A DNA stretch of 64,000 bases. It comes from an uncultured Prevotellaceae bacterium. GTDB taxonomy: Bacteria; Bacteroidota; Bacteroidia; Bacteroidales; Bacteroidaceae. Below the pieces are notes generated by a model that saw only the letters and a list, made by a program, of their open reading frames with translations, did not search any database and was not told the DNA's origin. Of the stretch, positions 51,080 through 59,379 are shown piece after piece. The stretch's first letter is position 1. Each line of letters opens with the position of its first letter. The position numbers and the translations under genes were made by a program. Where the stretch lies: NCBI GenBank assembly GCA_902778255.1, contig CACYXD010000018.1:1-64000 (forward strand), written 5' to 3'.

Positions 51080-53294
51080 ATCTGATGAACAGCAGTTCGC
51101 GATACTTTGGCAGAGGCCAGAGGGCATCGTCAACAATCAGTTCAAGCTTGTCAATCTGATAGCGGATCTCGTCGAGGTATGGCTCTACCTTATCGTGGTA
51201 AACAATAGCCTTCTCATGCTCATCAGCAATCTTGTTGGCCTTCTTACGAGCCTCAACCAGTTCCTCTACCCCCTTCTCGATGGCTGAGGTGCGCTCAGAA
51301 ATCTCCTGGATAATCTTCTTGTTGCGGGCAGAGAGCTTATCAGCAGTATCGATGGGGAATACCACAGACATATGGTTCAGGTTGGTGAGCAACTCGCTCT
51401 GATAGCGTGTAGCCACAGGGATGATGTGGTTCATCGACAGGTCACCCAGTACACGAGCCTCAATCTGAATCTTCTTGGTGTAGGTCTCCCACTTCACCTC
51501 GTTACGAGCCTCGAGCTCCTTCTTGGTCATCACACCTAAGCTCTCAAACATCTTGATGCTGGCCTCGTCGAGGTAGCGCTCAAAGATCTTCGGGCAACTC
51601 TTCTCTACATCCAGACCGCGCTTCTCAGCCTCAGCCACCCACTCGTCAGAGTAGCCGTTACCATCGAAACGGATAGGCTTACAAGTTTTGATATCCTCAC
51701 GCAGCACATCGATGATGGCATGGAAAGTTGCGCTGTGACCTGTACCTGCGAGTTTCTTCTCGAACTCAGGAATCTTGGCATCCACACGCTTCTTGAAGTC
51801 AACCAAAGCCTCAGCAACGGCACTGTTCAGGGCAATCATAGCGCTGGCACAGTTGGCCTCAGAACCTACAGCACGGAACTCAAAACGGTTGCCGGTGAAG
51901 GCAAATGGAGACGTACGGTTACGATCGGTGTTATCGATGAGCAACTCAGGAATTTCAGGAATATCCATCTTCATGCCCTGCTTGCCAGCCATTGCCAGAA
52001 GGTCATCCTTGTCAGCTTTCTCGATGTGGTCGAGCAACTCAGAGAGCTGTTTGCCGAGGAATGAAGAAACGATGGCAGGAGGTGCCTCGTTAGCACCCAG
52101 ACGATGCGCGTTAGTAGCACTCATGATAGAAGCCTTCAGCAGTCCGTTGTGTTTGTAAACACCCATCAGCGTCTCAACAATGAATGTTGCGAAGCGCAGA
52201 TTAGCCTCAGGTGTCTTTCCTGGGGCATGAAGCAGTACGCCAGTATCGGTGCTCAAGCTCCAGTTGTTGTGCTTACCGCTACCATTGATGCCTGCAAAAG
52301 GCTTCTCATGCAACAGCACGCGGAATCCATGCTTGCGGGCCACCTTCTTCATGACTGACATCAGCAGCATGTTGTGGTCAACAGCCAAGTTGGTCTCTTC
52401 GAAGATAGGAGCCAACTCAAACTGGTTGGGAGCCACCTCGTTGTGACGGGTCTTACAAGGAATACCCAACTCCAGCGCCTCAATCTCCAGATCTTTCATG
52501 AAGGCCTGTACGCGCTCAGGGATAGCACCAAAGTAGTGGTCATCCATCTGCTGGTTCTTGGCTGAGTCGTGGCCCATCAGGGTACGACCAGTGAGCAGCA
52601 GGTCAGGACGGGCAGCATAGAGCCCCTCGTCCACGAGGAAGTACTCCTGCTCCCAACCCAGGTTGGAAGTAACCTTCTTTACAGCGGGATCAAAATAATG
52701 GCAAACATCCACAGCAGCCACATTGACAGCATGGAGGGCACGCAGCAGAGGTGCTTTATAGTCGAGTGCCTCACCGCTATAAGAAATAAATACGGTGGGA
52801 ATACACAGGGTATCGTCGATAATGAATACAGGAGAGGTGGGATCCCAGGCTGAGTAGCCACGAGCCTCGAAGGTAGAACGGATACCACCAGAGGGGAATG
52901 AAGAAGCATCAGGCTCCTGCTGAACGAGCAGTTTTCCGCTGAATTCCTCTACCATACCACCCTTGCCATCGTGCTCGATAAACGAGTCGTGCTTCTCGGC
53001 AGTACCCTCAGTCAGAGGCTGGAACCAGTGCGTATAGTGAGTGACGCCATTCTCCGTAGCCCACTGCTTCATGCCTGCAGCAACAGCATCGGCTACATCT
53101 CTGTCAAGACGAGCGCCATTATCCATCACGTCAATCATCTTCTCGTACACGTCCTTGGGCAGGTACTTGTACATTTTCTCACGATTGAAGACCTTCTTGC
53201 CAAAATACTCGCTAGGTCTCTCACTTGGTGCTTTTACGTCGAGCGGCTTCTTTTTGAATGCTTCGCCGACAACCTGAAATCTTAATGCTTCCAT
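51078..53294 (-). CDS. glnN: Glutamine synthetase type III
   Basis: 738 residues, the GSIII size. The N-terminal part begins LRFQVVGEAFKKK. Catalytic-domain marks include LGWEQEYFLVDE (~220), HYFGAIPERVQAF, KTRHNEVAPNQFELAPIFEE (~295-314) and LHEKPFAGINGSGKHNNWS (~335-353), with the later NRTSPFAFTGNRFEFRAVGS. It fixes ammonium on glutamate with ATP, the main assimilation enzyme of Bacteroidota. Promoter at 53334-53341. It opens the nitrogen-related end of the window. Confidence 0.97.
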   Translation of the reverse strand: MEALRFQVVGEAFKKKPLDVKAPSERPSEYFGKKVFNREKMYKYLPKDVYEKMIDVMDNGARLDRDVADAVAAGMKQWATENGVTHYTHWFQPLTEGTAEKHDSFIEHDGKGGMVEEFSGKLLVQQEPDASSFPSGGIRSTFEARGYSAWDPTSPVFIIDDTLCIPTVFISYSGEALDYKAPLLRALHAVNVAAVDVCHYFDPAVKKVTSNLGWEQEYFLVDEGLYAARPDLLLTGRTLMGHDSAKNQQMDDHYFGAIPERVQAFMKDLEIEALELGIPCKTRHNEVAPNQFELAPIFEETNLAVDHNMLLMSVMKKVARKHGFRVLLHEKPFAGINGSGKHNNWSLSTDTGVLLHAPGKTPEANLRFATFIVETLMGVYKHNGLLKASIMSATNAHRLGANEAPPAIVSSFLGKQLSELLDHIEKADKDDLLAMAGKQGMKMDIPEIPELLIDNTDRNRTSPFAFTGNRFEFRAVGSEANCASAMIALNSAVAEALVDFKKRVDAKIPEFEKKLAGTGHSATFHAIIDVLREDIKTCKPIRFDGNGYSDEWVAEAEKRGLDVEKSCPKIFERYLDEASIKMFESLGVMTKKELEARNEVKWETYTKKIQIEARVLGDLSMNHIIPVATRYQSELLTNLNHMSVVFPIDTADKLSARNKKIIQEISERTSAIEKGVEELVEARKKANKIADEHEKAIVYHDKVEPYLDEIRYQIDKLELIVDDALWPLPKYRELLFIR

Positions 53295-53333
53295 CTTTTT
53301 ACTTTTTGGTTACACTTTTTATGTTTACGGCTG

Positions 53334-53341
53334 CAAAGATA
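53334..53341 (-). promoter_or_regulatory. Promoter -7 box (TATCTTTG) of glnN
   Basis: Reverse-strand TAnnTTTG match 39 nt before the ATG at 53294. Confidence 0.65.
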
Positions 53342-53399
53342 TATCGTTCTGTCATATTATCCTTTATTTTGCTTGCAACAAAAATCTAAAAACTTTTCC

Positions 53400-55184
53400 T
53401 TACTTACAATCTGAAAGCAAACCACCACCATTTACTTTCAAAGTGTAAGTATTGTTGATATAGTTCACAAACGCTTGATTCACCAATTTGGTGCCGCCTG
53501 GTGTGGGATAGTATCCTGTAAAGTACCAGTCGCCTGGGTGGTTGGGGCAAGCCTCGTGCAGTCCCTCGATACTCTGGAACACCAATTCGATGGGTGCCTT
53601 CATATCAGCAGGACGAAGCATCTCCACAATCTTCTGGTTGATCTCGTCAACAGTGAAGGGGGCATACACCGCGCGCACGCAGTTCTCCATCTCTTCCTTC
53701 GGCTTCTCCAGCTCGCGCTTACAAGCCAGATAGGTATCGTTGATCAACTGCCACATACCACGCTCCTCAATCAGCGCCATCGTAGCACGGAAGGCGCAGA
53801 ACTCCTCCAGTCGGGCCATATCGATGCCGTAGTAGTCTGGATAGCGAATCTGTGGCGAACTGCTCACCATCACAATCTTCTTGGGATGCAGGCGGTCCAG
53901 AATCTTAAAGATACTCTCCTTCAGCGTGGTGCCGCGCACAATAGAGTCGTCTATAATCACCAGGTTGTCCTCGTAGGGCTTCAGACTACCATAGCTGATG
54001 TCGTACACGTGAGCAGCCAGATCGTTGCGCTCGCTGTTATCAGCAATAAAGGTACGCATCTTGATGTCCTTCCACACCACCTTCTCCGTGCGCACATTAC
54101 CATGCAGCTTACGGAAACCGTCGGTCATGCCATAGAAAGCCACCTCAGCCGTGTTGGGAATATATGAGAATACGGTGTTGGTTACATCATTATCTATCGC
54201 CTTGAGGATAGCAGGCGTCAGTTGTTCACCCAGGCGTTTGCGCTCCTGATAGATATCACGATCGGAGCCGCGACTGAAATAGATGCGCTCAAAGGAGCAA
54301 GCACTCAGTTTCTGTGCAGGCATAATCTGCTCCAACTGGCTCTCGCCGTTCTTGTGAACAATAATGGCCTGACCAGGCATCAACTCATGGACATCCTCAG
54401 CCTGAATATCGAAGGTGGTCTGCAACACGGGGCGCTCGCTGGCAATAGCGATCAATTCATCATCACGATAATAGAACACAGGACGGATGCCCCAAGGGTC
54501 GCGTACGCTGAACATCTCGCCACTACCAGTAAGTCCGCACATCACAAAACCGCCGTCATAGTGCTGCATAGTGGTGCGCAGTACGTTGGCCATCTCTACG
54601 TGTTCATCTATATAATGTGTAATATCCGTGCCCGTCAGGTTCTTCTCGCGTGCCTCCTGATAGAGTCGTTCCACCTCTCGATCCAAGCGATGGCCCATCA
54701 GCTCCAGGGTGATGTACGAGTCGCCGTAGATACGTGGACTCTGTCCCTGCTCCGTCAGGAACTGAAAGACTTCGTCGATATTCGTCATGTTGAAGTTGCC
54801 GCACAGACAGAGGTTCTTGGCGCGCCAGTTGTTACGGCGCAGGAAGGGGTGAACGAATGTCAGTCCGCTCTTGCCTGTAGTCGAATAGCGCAGGTGGCCC
54901 ATCAGCAGCTCGCCCTTCATCTCCTCAGTGACTCTCGAAAAAATCTCCGTGATGGCATTCTTGCCCTCGGCCTTCTCGCGGAACATATATTCCGTTCCTG
55001 GCTTGTTGTTCAGGTTTACGCTGGCTATACCAGCGCCCTCTTGTCCGCGATTGTGCTGCTTCTCCATCATCAGATAGAGTTTGTTGAAACCGTAGGCCCA
55101 AGTGCCGTATTTCTTCTCGTAGTACTCCAGTGGCTTCAGCAGGCGAATCATCGCCACACCACACTCATGCTTCAGTTGCTCCAT
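53400..55184 (-). CDS. Amidophosphoribosyltransferase-like protein (PurF family)
   Basis: 594 residues. The nucleophile Cys8 in KHECGVAMIR needs removal of a 7-residue leader, as in some PurF precursors. The class II glutaminase domain spans ~8-250 (RGQEGAG, GHLRYSTTGKSG, CGNFNMTN, SVRDPWGIRP). The phosphoribosyltransferase domain has IYFSRGSDRD and the PRPP site NLVIIDDSIVRGTTLKES (~385-402). It is longer than typical PurF (~480), and sequence detail differs enough that a variant role is possible. It begins 3 nt after pyrG, so both share a transcript. Confidence 0.85.
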   Translation of the reverse strand: MEQLKHECGVAMIRLLKPLEYYEKKYGTWAYGFNKLYLMMEKQHNRGQEGAGIASVNLNNKPGTEYMFREKAEGKNAITEIFSRVTEEMKGELLMGHLRYSTTGKSGLTFVHPFLRRNNWRAKNLCLCGNFNMTNIDEVFQFLTEQGQSPRIYGDSYITLELMGHRLDREVERLYQEAREKNLTGTDITHYIDEHVEMANVLRTTMQHYDGGFVMCGLTGSGEMFSVRDPWGIRPVFYYRDDELIAIASERPVLQTTFDIQAEDVHELMPGQAIIVHKNGESQLEQIMPAQKLSACSFERIYFSRGSDRDIYQERKRLGEQLTPAILKAIDNDVTNTVFSYIPNTAEVAFYGMTDGFRKLHGNVRTEKVVWKDIKMRTFIADNSERNDLAAHVYDISYGSLKPYEDNLVIIDDSIVRGTTLKESIFKILDRLHPKKIVMVSSSPQIRYPDYYGIDMARLEEFCAFRATMALIEERGMWQLINDTYLACKRELEKPKEEMENCVRAVYAPFTVDEINQKIVEMLRPADMKAPIELVFQSIEGLHEACPNHPGDWYFTGYYPTPGGTKLVNQAFVNYINNTYTLKVNGGGLLSDCK

Positions 55185-55187
55185 AAG

Positions 55188-56876
55188 TTATTTGCAGGCT
55201 TTAATGAAACTCATAAACAATGGGTGCGGATTAAGCACTGTCGACGAATACTCAGGATGGAACTGGGTTCCTATATACCATCGCTTCTCAGGTATCTCCA
55301 CGATTTCCACAAGATTTGCATCAGGGTTGATACCTACACACTTCATGCCCTTGGCCTCGTACTCCTCCTGATACTTATTATTAAACTCGTAGCGATGGCG
55401 ATGGCGCTCGCTGATAAGAAGGCTCTCACCCTGCCCCTCTCTGTGAGAGAGGGGAGTAGATAGTTCTGACTGCGAGTATGCTTCAAAAGTCTTACTACCT
55501 TTCAAAACCTTGCAATCATAGGCACCTAGACGCATCGTGCCACCCATATCGGTAATATTTTTTTGTTCTTCCATCAGGTCAATCACATTCACTGGTTCTT
55601 CATACTGACCACTCCCCTCCCTCGCAGGGAGGGGTTGGGGGAGAGTCTGTTGCCGCATCTCTGCACTATTGGCATCTTTGTAGCCCAACACGTTGCGGGC
55701 AAACTCTATCACCATCATCTGCATACCAAGACAGATACCAAACGTTGGGATATCGTTGGTTCGTGTATACTCGGCTGCGATAATCTTTCCCTCGATACCA
55801 CGTTGTCCGAATCCTGGACAGATCACCACACCCTGCATGCCACTTAGCTTCTCGCCGATGTTGTGCTTGGTTATCTCCTCGCTGTTCACAAAGTGTAGTT
55901 TGGCCTTTACATCATTATATATACCAGCCAGGTTCAAGCTCTCGCGAATGCTCTTGTAGGCATCCTGCAGGTCGTACTTGCCCACCAGTGCAATGTGTAC
56001 TTCCTTGGTAGCGTTGCGCTGCTTGTCCAGGAAGTCGTGCCAACCCTTCATCGCAGGCGTCTCGCCTACGGGGATACCAATCTTACGCATGATAGCTGCA
56101 TCAAGTCCCTGGTGCTGCATATTCACGGGCACCTCATAGATGCTGGGCAGATCCTCGCTCTGCACCACGCACTCCAAGTCCACGTTACAGAATGATGCCA
56201 CCTTCATTCTCATCGAGTCATCAAGATGGCGCTCCGTACGCAGCACTAAGATATCCGGCTGGATACCCATGCCCTGTAGCTCTTTCACGGAGTGCTGCGT
56301 GGGTTTTGTCTTCAACTCATCAGCAGCTTTTAAATAAGGAACGTAGGTCAGGTGTACACACACGGCATTCCTGCCCAACTGCCAGCGCAACTGTCGAATG
56401 GCCTCCATAAACGGCGCACTCTCTATATCACCAATGGTGCCACCCACCTCGGTGATGACGAAGTCAAAAGACTCTCCCTGTCCGTCTTCCCTCAGCATTC
56501 TGCGCTTAATCTCATCCGTGATATGCGGTACTACCTGGATTGTTTTACCCAAGTAGTCGCCACGACGCTCACGGTCGATCACCGTTTTGTAGATGCGTCC
56601 TGTTGTTATGCTGTTGTTTCGTGTTGTGTGTATGCCTGTAAAACGTTCGTAGTGTCCCAGGTCAAGGTCGGTCTCAAAGCCGTCGGCTGTTACGTAGCAC
56701 TCGCCGTGCTCGTAGGGATTCAGCGTACCTGGGTCGATGTTGATGTAGGGGTCAAACTTCTGGATGGTTACTTTATAGCCGCGTGCTTGCAGCAATTTTC
56801 CGATGGAGGCGGAGATAATACCTTTTCCCAATGAGGAAACGACACCGCCTGTAACAAAGATGTATTTTGTATCCAT
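55188..56876 (-). CDS. pyrG: CTP synthase with two palindromic-element insertions
   Basis: 562 residues from ATG 56876 (MDTKYIFVTGGVVSSLGKG); the normal length is near 535. The synthetase domain (~1-270) and glutaminase domain are complete: the nucleophile Cys lies in TFGICLGMQMM (~380-390) and the catalytic His in GTQFHPEYSST. Two extra segments occur in the glutaminase domain: TLPQPLPAREGSG (~425-440) and LSTPLSHREGQGESL (~480-495), each encoded by a GC-rich palindromic element (55608-55648 and 55422-55460). Both are in frame with no stop, so activity is likely retained. It amidates UTP to CTP with glutamine. Confidence 0.95.
   Translation of the reverse strand: MDTKYIFVTGGVVSSLGKGIISASIGKLLQARGYKVTIQKFDPYINIDPGTLNPYEHGECYVTADGFETDLDLGHYERFTGIHTTRNNSITTGRIYKTVIDRERRGDYLGKTIQVVPHITDEIKRRMLREDGQGESFDFVITEVGGTIGDIESAPFMEAIRQLRWQLGRNAVCVHLTYVPYLKAADELKTKPTQHSVKELQGMGIQPDILVLRTERHLDDSMRMKVASFCNVDLECVVQSEDLPSIYEVPVNMQHQGLDAAIMRKIGIPVGETPAMKGWHDFLDKQRNATKEVHIALVGKYDLQDAYKSIRESLNLAGIYNDVKAKLHFVNSEEITKHNIGEKLSGMQGVVICPGFGQRGIEGKIIAAEYTRTNDIPTFGICLGMQMMVIEFARNVLGYKDANSAEMRQQTLPQPLPAREGSGQYEEPVNVIDLMEEQKNITDMGGTMRLGAYDCKVLKGSKTFEAYSQSELSTPLSHREGQGESLLISERHRHRYEFNNKYQEEYEAKGMKCVGINPDANLVEIVEIPEKRWYIGTQFHPEYSSTVLNPHPLFMSFIKACK
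55422..55460 (-). repeat. Palindromic element copy, inside pyrG
   Basis: On the minus strand CTACTCCCCTCTCTCACAG then AGAGGGG...GAGAG. Core arms CCCCTCTCT/AGAGAGGGG. Same family as the copies at 55608, 59338 and 63970, but with T for C at three positions. Confidence 0.8.
55608..55648 (+). repeat. Palindromic element copy, inside pyrG
   Basis: Core CCCCTCCCT-cgc-AGGGAGGGG (9-bp arms) followed by TTGGGGGAGAGTCT. Opposite orientation to the neighbouring copy at 55422. Confidence 0.85.
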
Positions 56877-56900
56877 AAAACAAATGTATTTTATGGACTG

Positions 56901-56908
56901 CAAAGTTA
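56901..56908 (-). promoter_or_regulatory. Promoter -7 box (TAACTTTG) of pyrG
   Basis: 24 nt before ATG 56876 on the minus strand; excludes the longer start at 56951. Confidence 0.65.
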
Positions 56909-56973
56909 CGCATTCTTTCGCTTTCCCACTGAGAGCCTCCCTATCTTTCAATCTACATTTTCATCAATAATAA

Positions 56974-57011
56974 CAATCTGCAAGAAAAAGAATGAATTTT
57001 CTTGCAGATTG
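56974..57011. terminator. Palindrome at the end of the ammonium cluster
   Basis: CAATCTGCAAGAAAA (56974-56988) and its complement at 56997-57011. It is placed 52 nt beyond the amt1 stop and can end its minus-strand transcript. A similar palindrome lies upstream of the PII gene (61259-61297). Confidence 0.6.
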
Positions 57012-57062
57012 TAACCAACGAGACGACTAAGCAAACGCACTTAGAAGTCTGAAGTTAAGAGT

Positions 57063-58445
57063 CTATTGTTGATTTTTCTCGCGGATATGTTCCTCATACT
57101 CAGCAAGTTCGCGCTCGCCGATATGAGCCAATCCGTAGTGTTCGTCGTGTTGCGAGAAGTCAAGACCTACCTTTTCACTATAGGCCGACACACGCATGGG
57201 GATAAGACTGTCGATGAGTTTATAGCCTATCCAACTCATCACGAAGGTGTAAACAAAGACGATGACGATAGCCAAGAGGTGATAAAGGAAAATCACGAAA
57301 CCGTCCCACGAGCCAGCGATGAGTCCCTCCTGAATGAAGATACCTGTGAGCACGGTACCAAAAATACCGCCTGTGCCGTGGGTGGGGAATACGTCGAGGG
57401 CATCGTCGATACTGGTATGTGAACGCCAATAGACGGCCACGTTACAGATTAAGGTGATAACAAAGGCGATGAAAATGCTCTGACCCACGGTGACATAACC
57501 TGCCGAGGGGGTGATGGCCACCAGACCTACCACGCAACCTACGGCAGCTCCCATAGCCGAGGGCTTGCGACCACGCAGACAGTCGAAGAATATCCACGTC
57601 ATCATAGCCGTGGCCGAGGCAGTGTTGGTGTTGAGGAAAGCCTTGACAGCGGTACCATCAGCATGGAGCGACGAACCGGCATTGAAGCCAAACCAGCCCA
57701 GCCACAACAGGGCTGCTCCCAGAAGTACAAAGGGGATATTGGCTGGTTCGCTCTTAGCCGTGCTGCGTCGCCCCAAATAGATAGCGCCAGCAAGGGCGGC
57801 AACGCCAGAAGAGGCATGTACCACGATACCACCGGCAAAGTCAACCACACCCCAGCGCATAAACAAACCCTCGGGATGCCACGTCATGTGGGCCAGTGGA
57901 CAGTAGATCAGGAAAAAGAAAAACATCATGAAGAACATGTAGGCCGAGAAGCGCACACGCTCTGCGAATGAACCCGTGATCAATGAGGGCGTGATGATGG
58001 CGAACTTCATCTGGAACAGGGCGAAGAGGGCCAGGGGAATGGTGGCACCACCAAGGACGTTGCCTGCCGGCGTAGTATAAACCTCGGCACCTACGTTCTG
58101 AAACATCAGGAACGTCAGGGGATTACCTATCACGCCGCCGATATCATCTCCAAAGCACAACGAGAAGCCGACAACCACCCAGAGGACAGAGATCAGTCCC
58201 ATGGCGATGAACGACTGCAACATCGTAGAGATGACATTCTTGGCTCCCACCATACCGCCGTAGAAGAACGACAGTCCTGGGGTCATCATCAGCACAAAGA
58301 TAGTAGCTGTGATCAGCCAAGCCACATCGGCAGCCGAGATCACAGACCAATCACACTCAAAGGTAGGCTCGCCTACCGCCAATCCTGCCAAAGCGATGAG
58401 CGTCATCGCCGTCATCAGGATGATCCAACGTTTCTTCACATGCAT
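57063..58445 (-). CDS. Ammonium transporter (Amt), first paralogue
   Basis: 460 residues, eleven or so membrane helices after an N-terminal signal-like helix (WIILMTAMTLIALAGLAVG). Channel motifs: FFYGGMVGAKNVISTMLQSF, the DFAGGIVVHASSGVAALAGA pore His/Asp region (~210-229) and FNAGSSLHADG. The C-terminal tail contacts PII in other bacteria. It lies at the end of the glnK-amt2-porin-amt1 run. Compared with the paralogue at 59378 it has a longer N-terminus, and the two channels may differ in affinity. Confidence 0.93.
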   Translation of the reverse strand: MHVKKRWIILMTAMTLIALAGLAVGEPTFECDWSVISAADVAWLITATIFVLMMTPGLSFFYGGMVGAKNVISTMLQSFIAMGLISVLWVVVGFSLCFGDDIGGVIGNPLTFLMFQNVGAEVYTTPAGNVLGGATIPLALFALFQMKFAIITPSLITGSFAERVRFSAYMFFMMFFFFLIYCPLAHMTWHPEGLFMRWGVVDFAGGIVVHASSGVAALAGAIYLGRRSTAKSEPANIPFVLLGAALLWLGWFGFNAGSSLHADGTAVKAFLNTNTASATAMMTWIFFDCLRGRKPSAMGAAVGCVVGLVAITPSAGYVTVGQSIFIAFVITLICNVAVYWRSHTSIDDALDVFPTHGTGGIFGTVLTGIFIQEGLIAGSWDGFVIFLYHLLAIVIVFVYTFVMSWIGYKLIDSLIPMRVSAYSEKVGLDFSQHDEHYGLAHIGERELAEYEEHIREKNQQ

Positions 58446-58470
58446 TTCTTTATTCTGTTTAAATTATAGT

Positions 58471-58589
58471 AGTTAAGAAGTTAAAGGAGTTAAAGGAGTT
58501 AAGACGATAGCTTTAAGCTCTTGAAAATTCCTTAAAGCCGGCATTAAGACTAATGTCTTAACTCCTTTAACTTCTTAACTCCTTAACTC
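58471..58589. repeat. Long inverted repeat between the porin and amt1 genes
   Basis: Left arm 58471-58505 has units AGTTAA(A)GGA; right arm 58555-58589 is complementary over GTCTTAACTCCTTTAAC and beyond. Two inner hairpins (GCTTTAAG/CTTAAAGC at 58510-58537; TTAAGAC/GTCTTAA at 58544-58561) compete for the same right arm. It may attenuate or shield mRNA. Confidence 0.65.
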
Positions 58590-58597
58590 CCAGCCCA

Positions 58598-59308
58598 CTA
58601 TGGTTGCAACGTCAAACCGAAAACCAAGTAGGCTTTCTGAGTACATGGGTTAGTAGCTACCTGTGCGAACACAGGGACTGAGAACGAGTCTGTGACCTTG
58701 ATATCCTTCGTTGCCTTCAACGACAGGTTGGTTACAGCGAAACCACTCGTCCAGCCATTATAGAAATCGGTGGCAAACGGGACGGCGCCAGCCGTGGCAG
58801 TCCAATCGACAGAAGCGAGTTTAAATGGGACAACAGCCTCGAAATAACTGCTATAGGCTCGCTTGCCGTCCTTGTTTACACCGTCGTTTCCTGAGAAGTT
58901 AGTGAACCACTGCACACTGGCCACACCAAAGTCGTAACCCACATTAGCCTCAAACACATGGTTCGTTGAGTGGGCATCATATTTAAAGTAGCGGTTCTGA
59001 GGATCCAGACCTGCATTGAACCAATAGTCTGTCACGCCAATGTTCAGACCACCGATGGTATAAGCCAGCGTGAGGTCAAACTCCTTGGTGTCGAGAGGAT
59101 CTACTAGTCCGTAGCTGCCCCAGGCTGTCAGCGACAGGCCTTTATAGGCCACGCCCAGTGTAGGCTGCAGGGCTGTTCTACCCAGATCCTGGCCACGCCA
59201 GATATAACTACTTACAACGTCAGCACTAATCGTTGTCTCTACTTCATCCTGTGCAAAGGTGGTCATGCTCATGGCCATACCCAATGCGAATAAAACAATC
59301 TTCTTCAT
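58598..59308 (-). CDS. Outer-membrane beta-barrel protein (TorF-like/TIGR02001)
   Basis: 236 residues. Signal peptide MKKIVLFALGMAMSMTTFAQ. The mature protein starts ISADVVSSYIWRGQDLGRTALQPTLG-type strands (here SADVVSSYIWRGQDLG near ~28-43), typical of TorF-like porins. Alternating strands and a final LVFGLTLQP. It sits between two ammonium channel genes on one strand, so it may admit ammonium or another nitrogen compound through the outer membrane. No substrate has been established here. Confidence 0.8.
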   Translation of the reverse strand: MKKIVLFALGMAMSMTTFAQDEVETTISADVVSSYIWRGQDLGRTALQPTLGVAYKGLSLTAWGSYGLVDPLDTKEFDLTLAYTIGGLNIGVTDYWFNAGLDPQNRYFKYDAHSTNHVFEANVGYDFGVASVQWFTNFSGNDGVNKDGKRAYSSYFEAVVPFKLASVDWTATAGAVPFATDFYNGWTSGFAVTNLSLKATKDIKVTDSFSVPVFAQVATNPCTQKAYLVFGLTLQP

Positions 59309-59337
59309 AATCGTTTTCTTTTTATTTTTATTGTCTA

Positions 59338-59379
59338 ACCACTCCCCTCCCTCACAGGGAGGGGCTGGGGGTGAGTCCT
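59338..59379 (+). repeat. Palindromic element copy at the amt2 stop codon
   Basis: Core CCCCTCCCT-cac-AGGGAGGGG then CTGGGGGTGAGTCC, ending at the amt2 stop (59378-59380). Nearly identical to the copy at 55608. Confidence 0.85.

Noticed and set aside
54222-55463. 413-codon ORF opposite the PurF-like and pyrG genes
   Set aside because: Antisense shadow of well-supported genes with no recognisable domain or signal.
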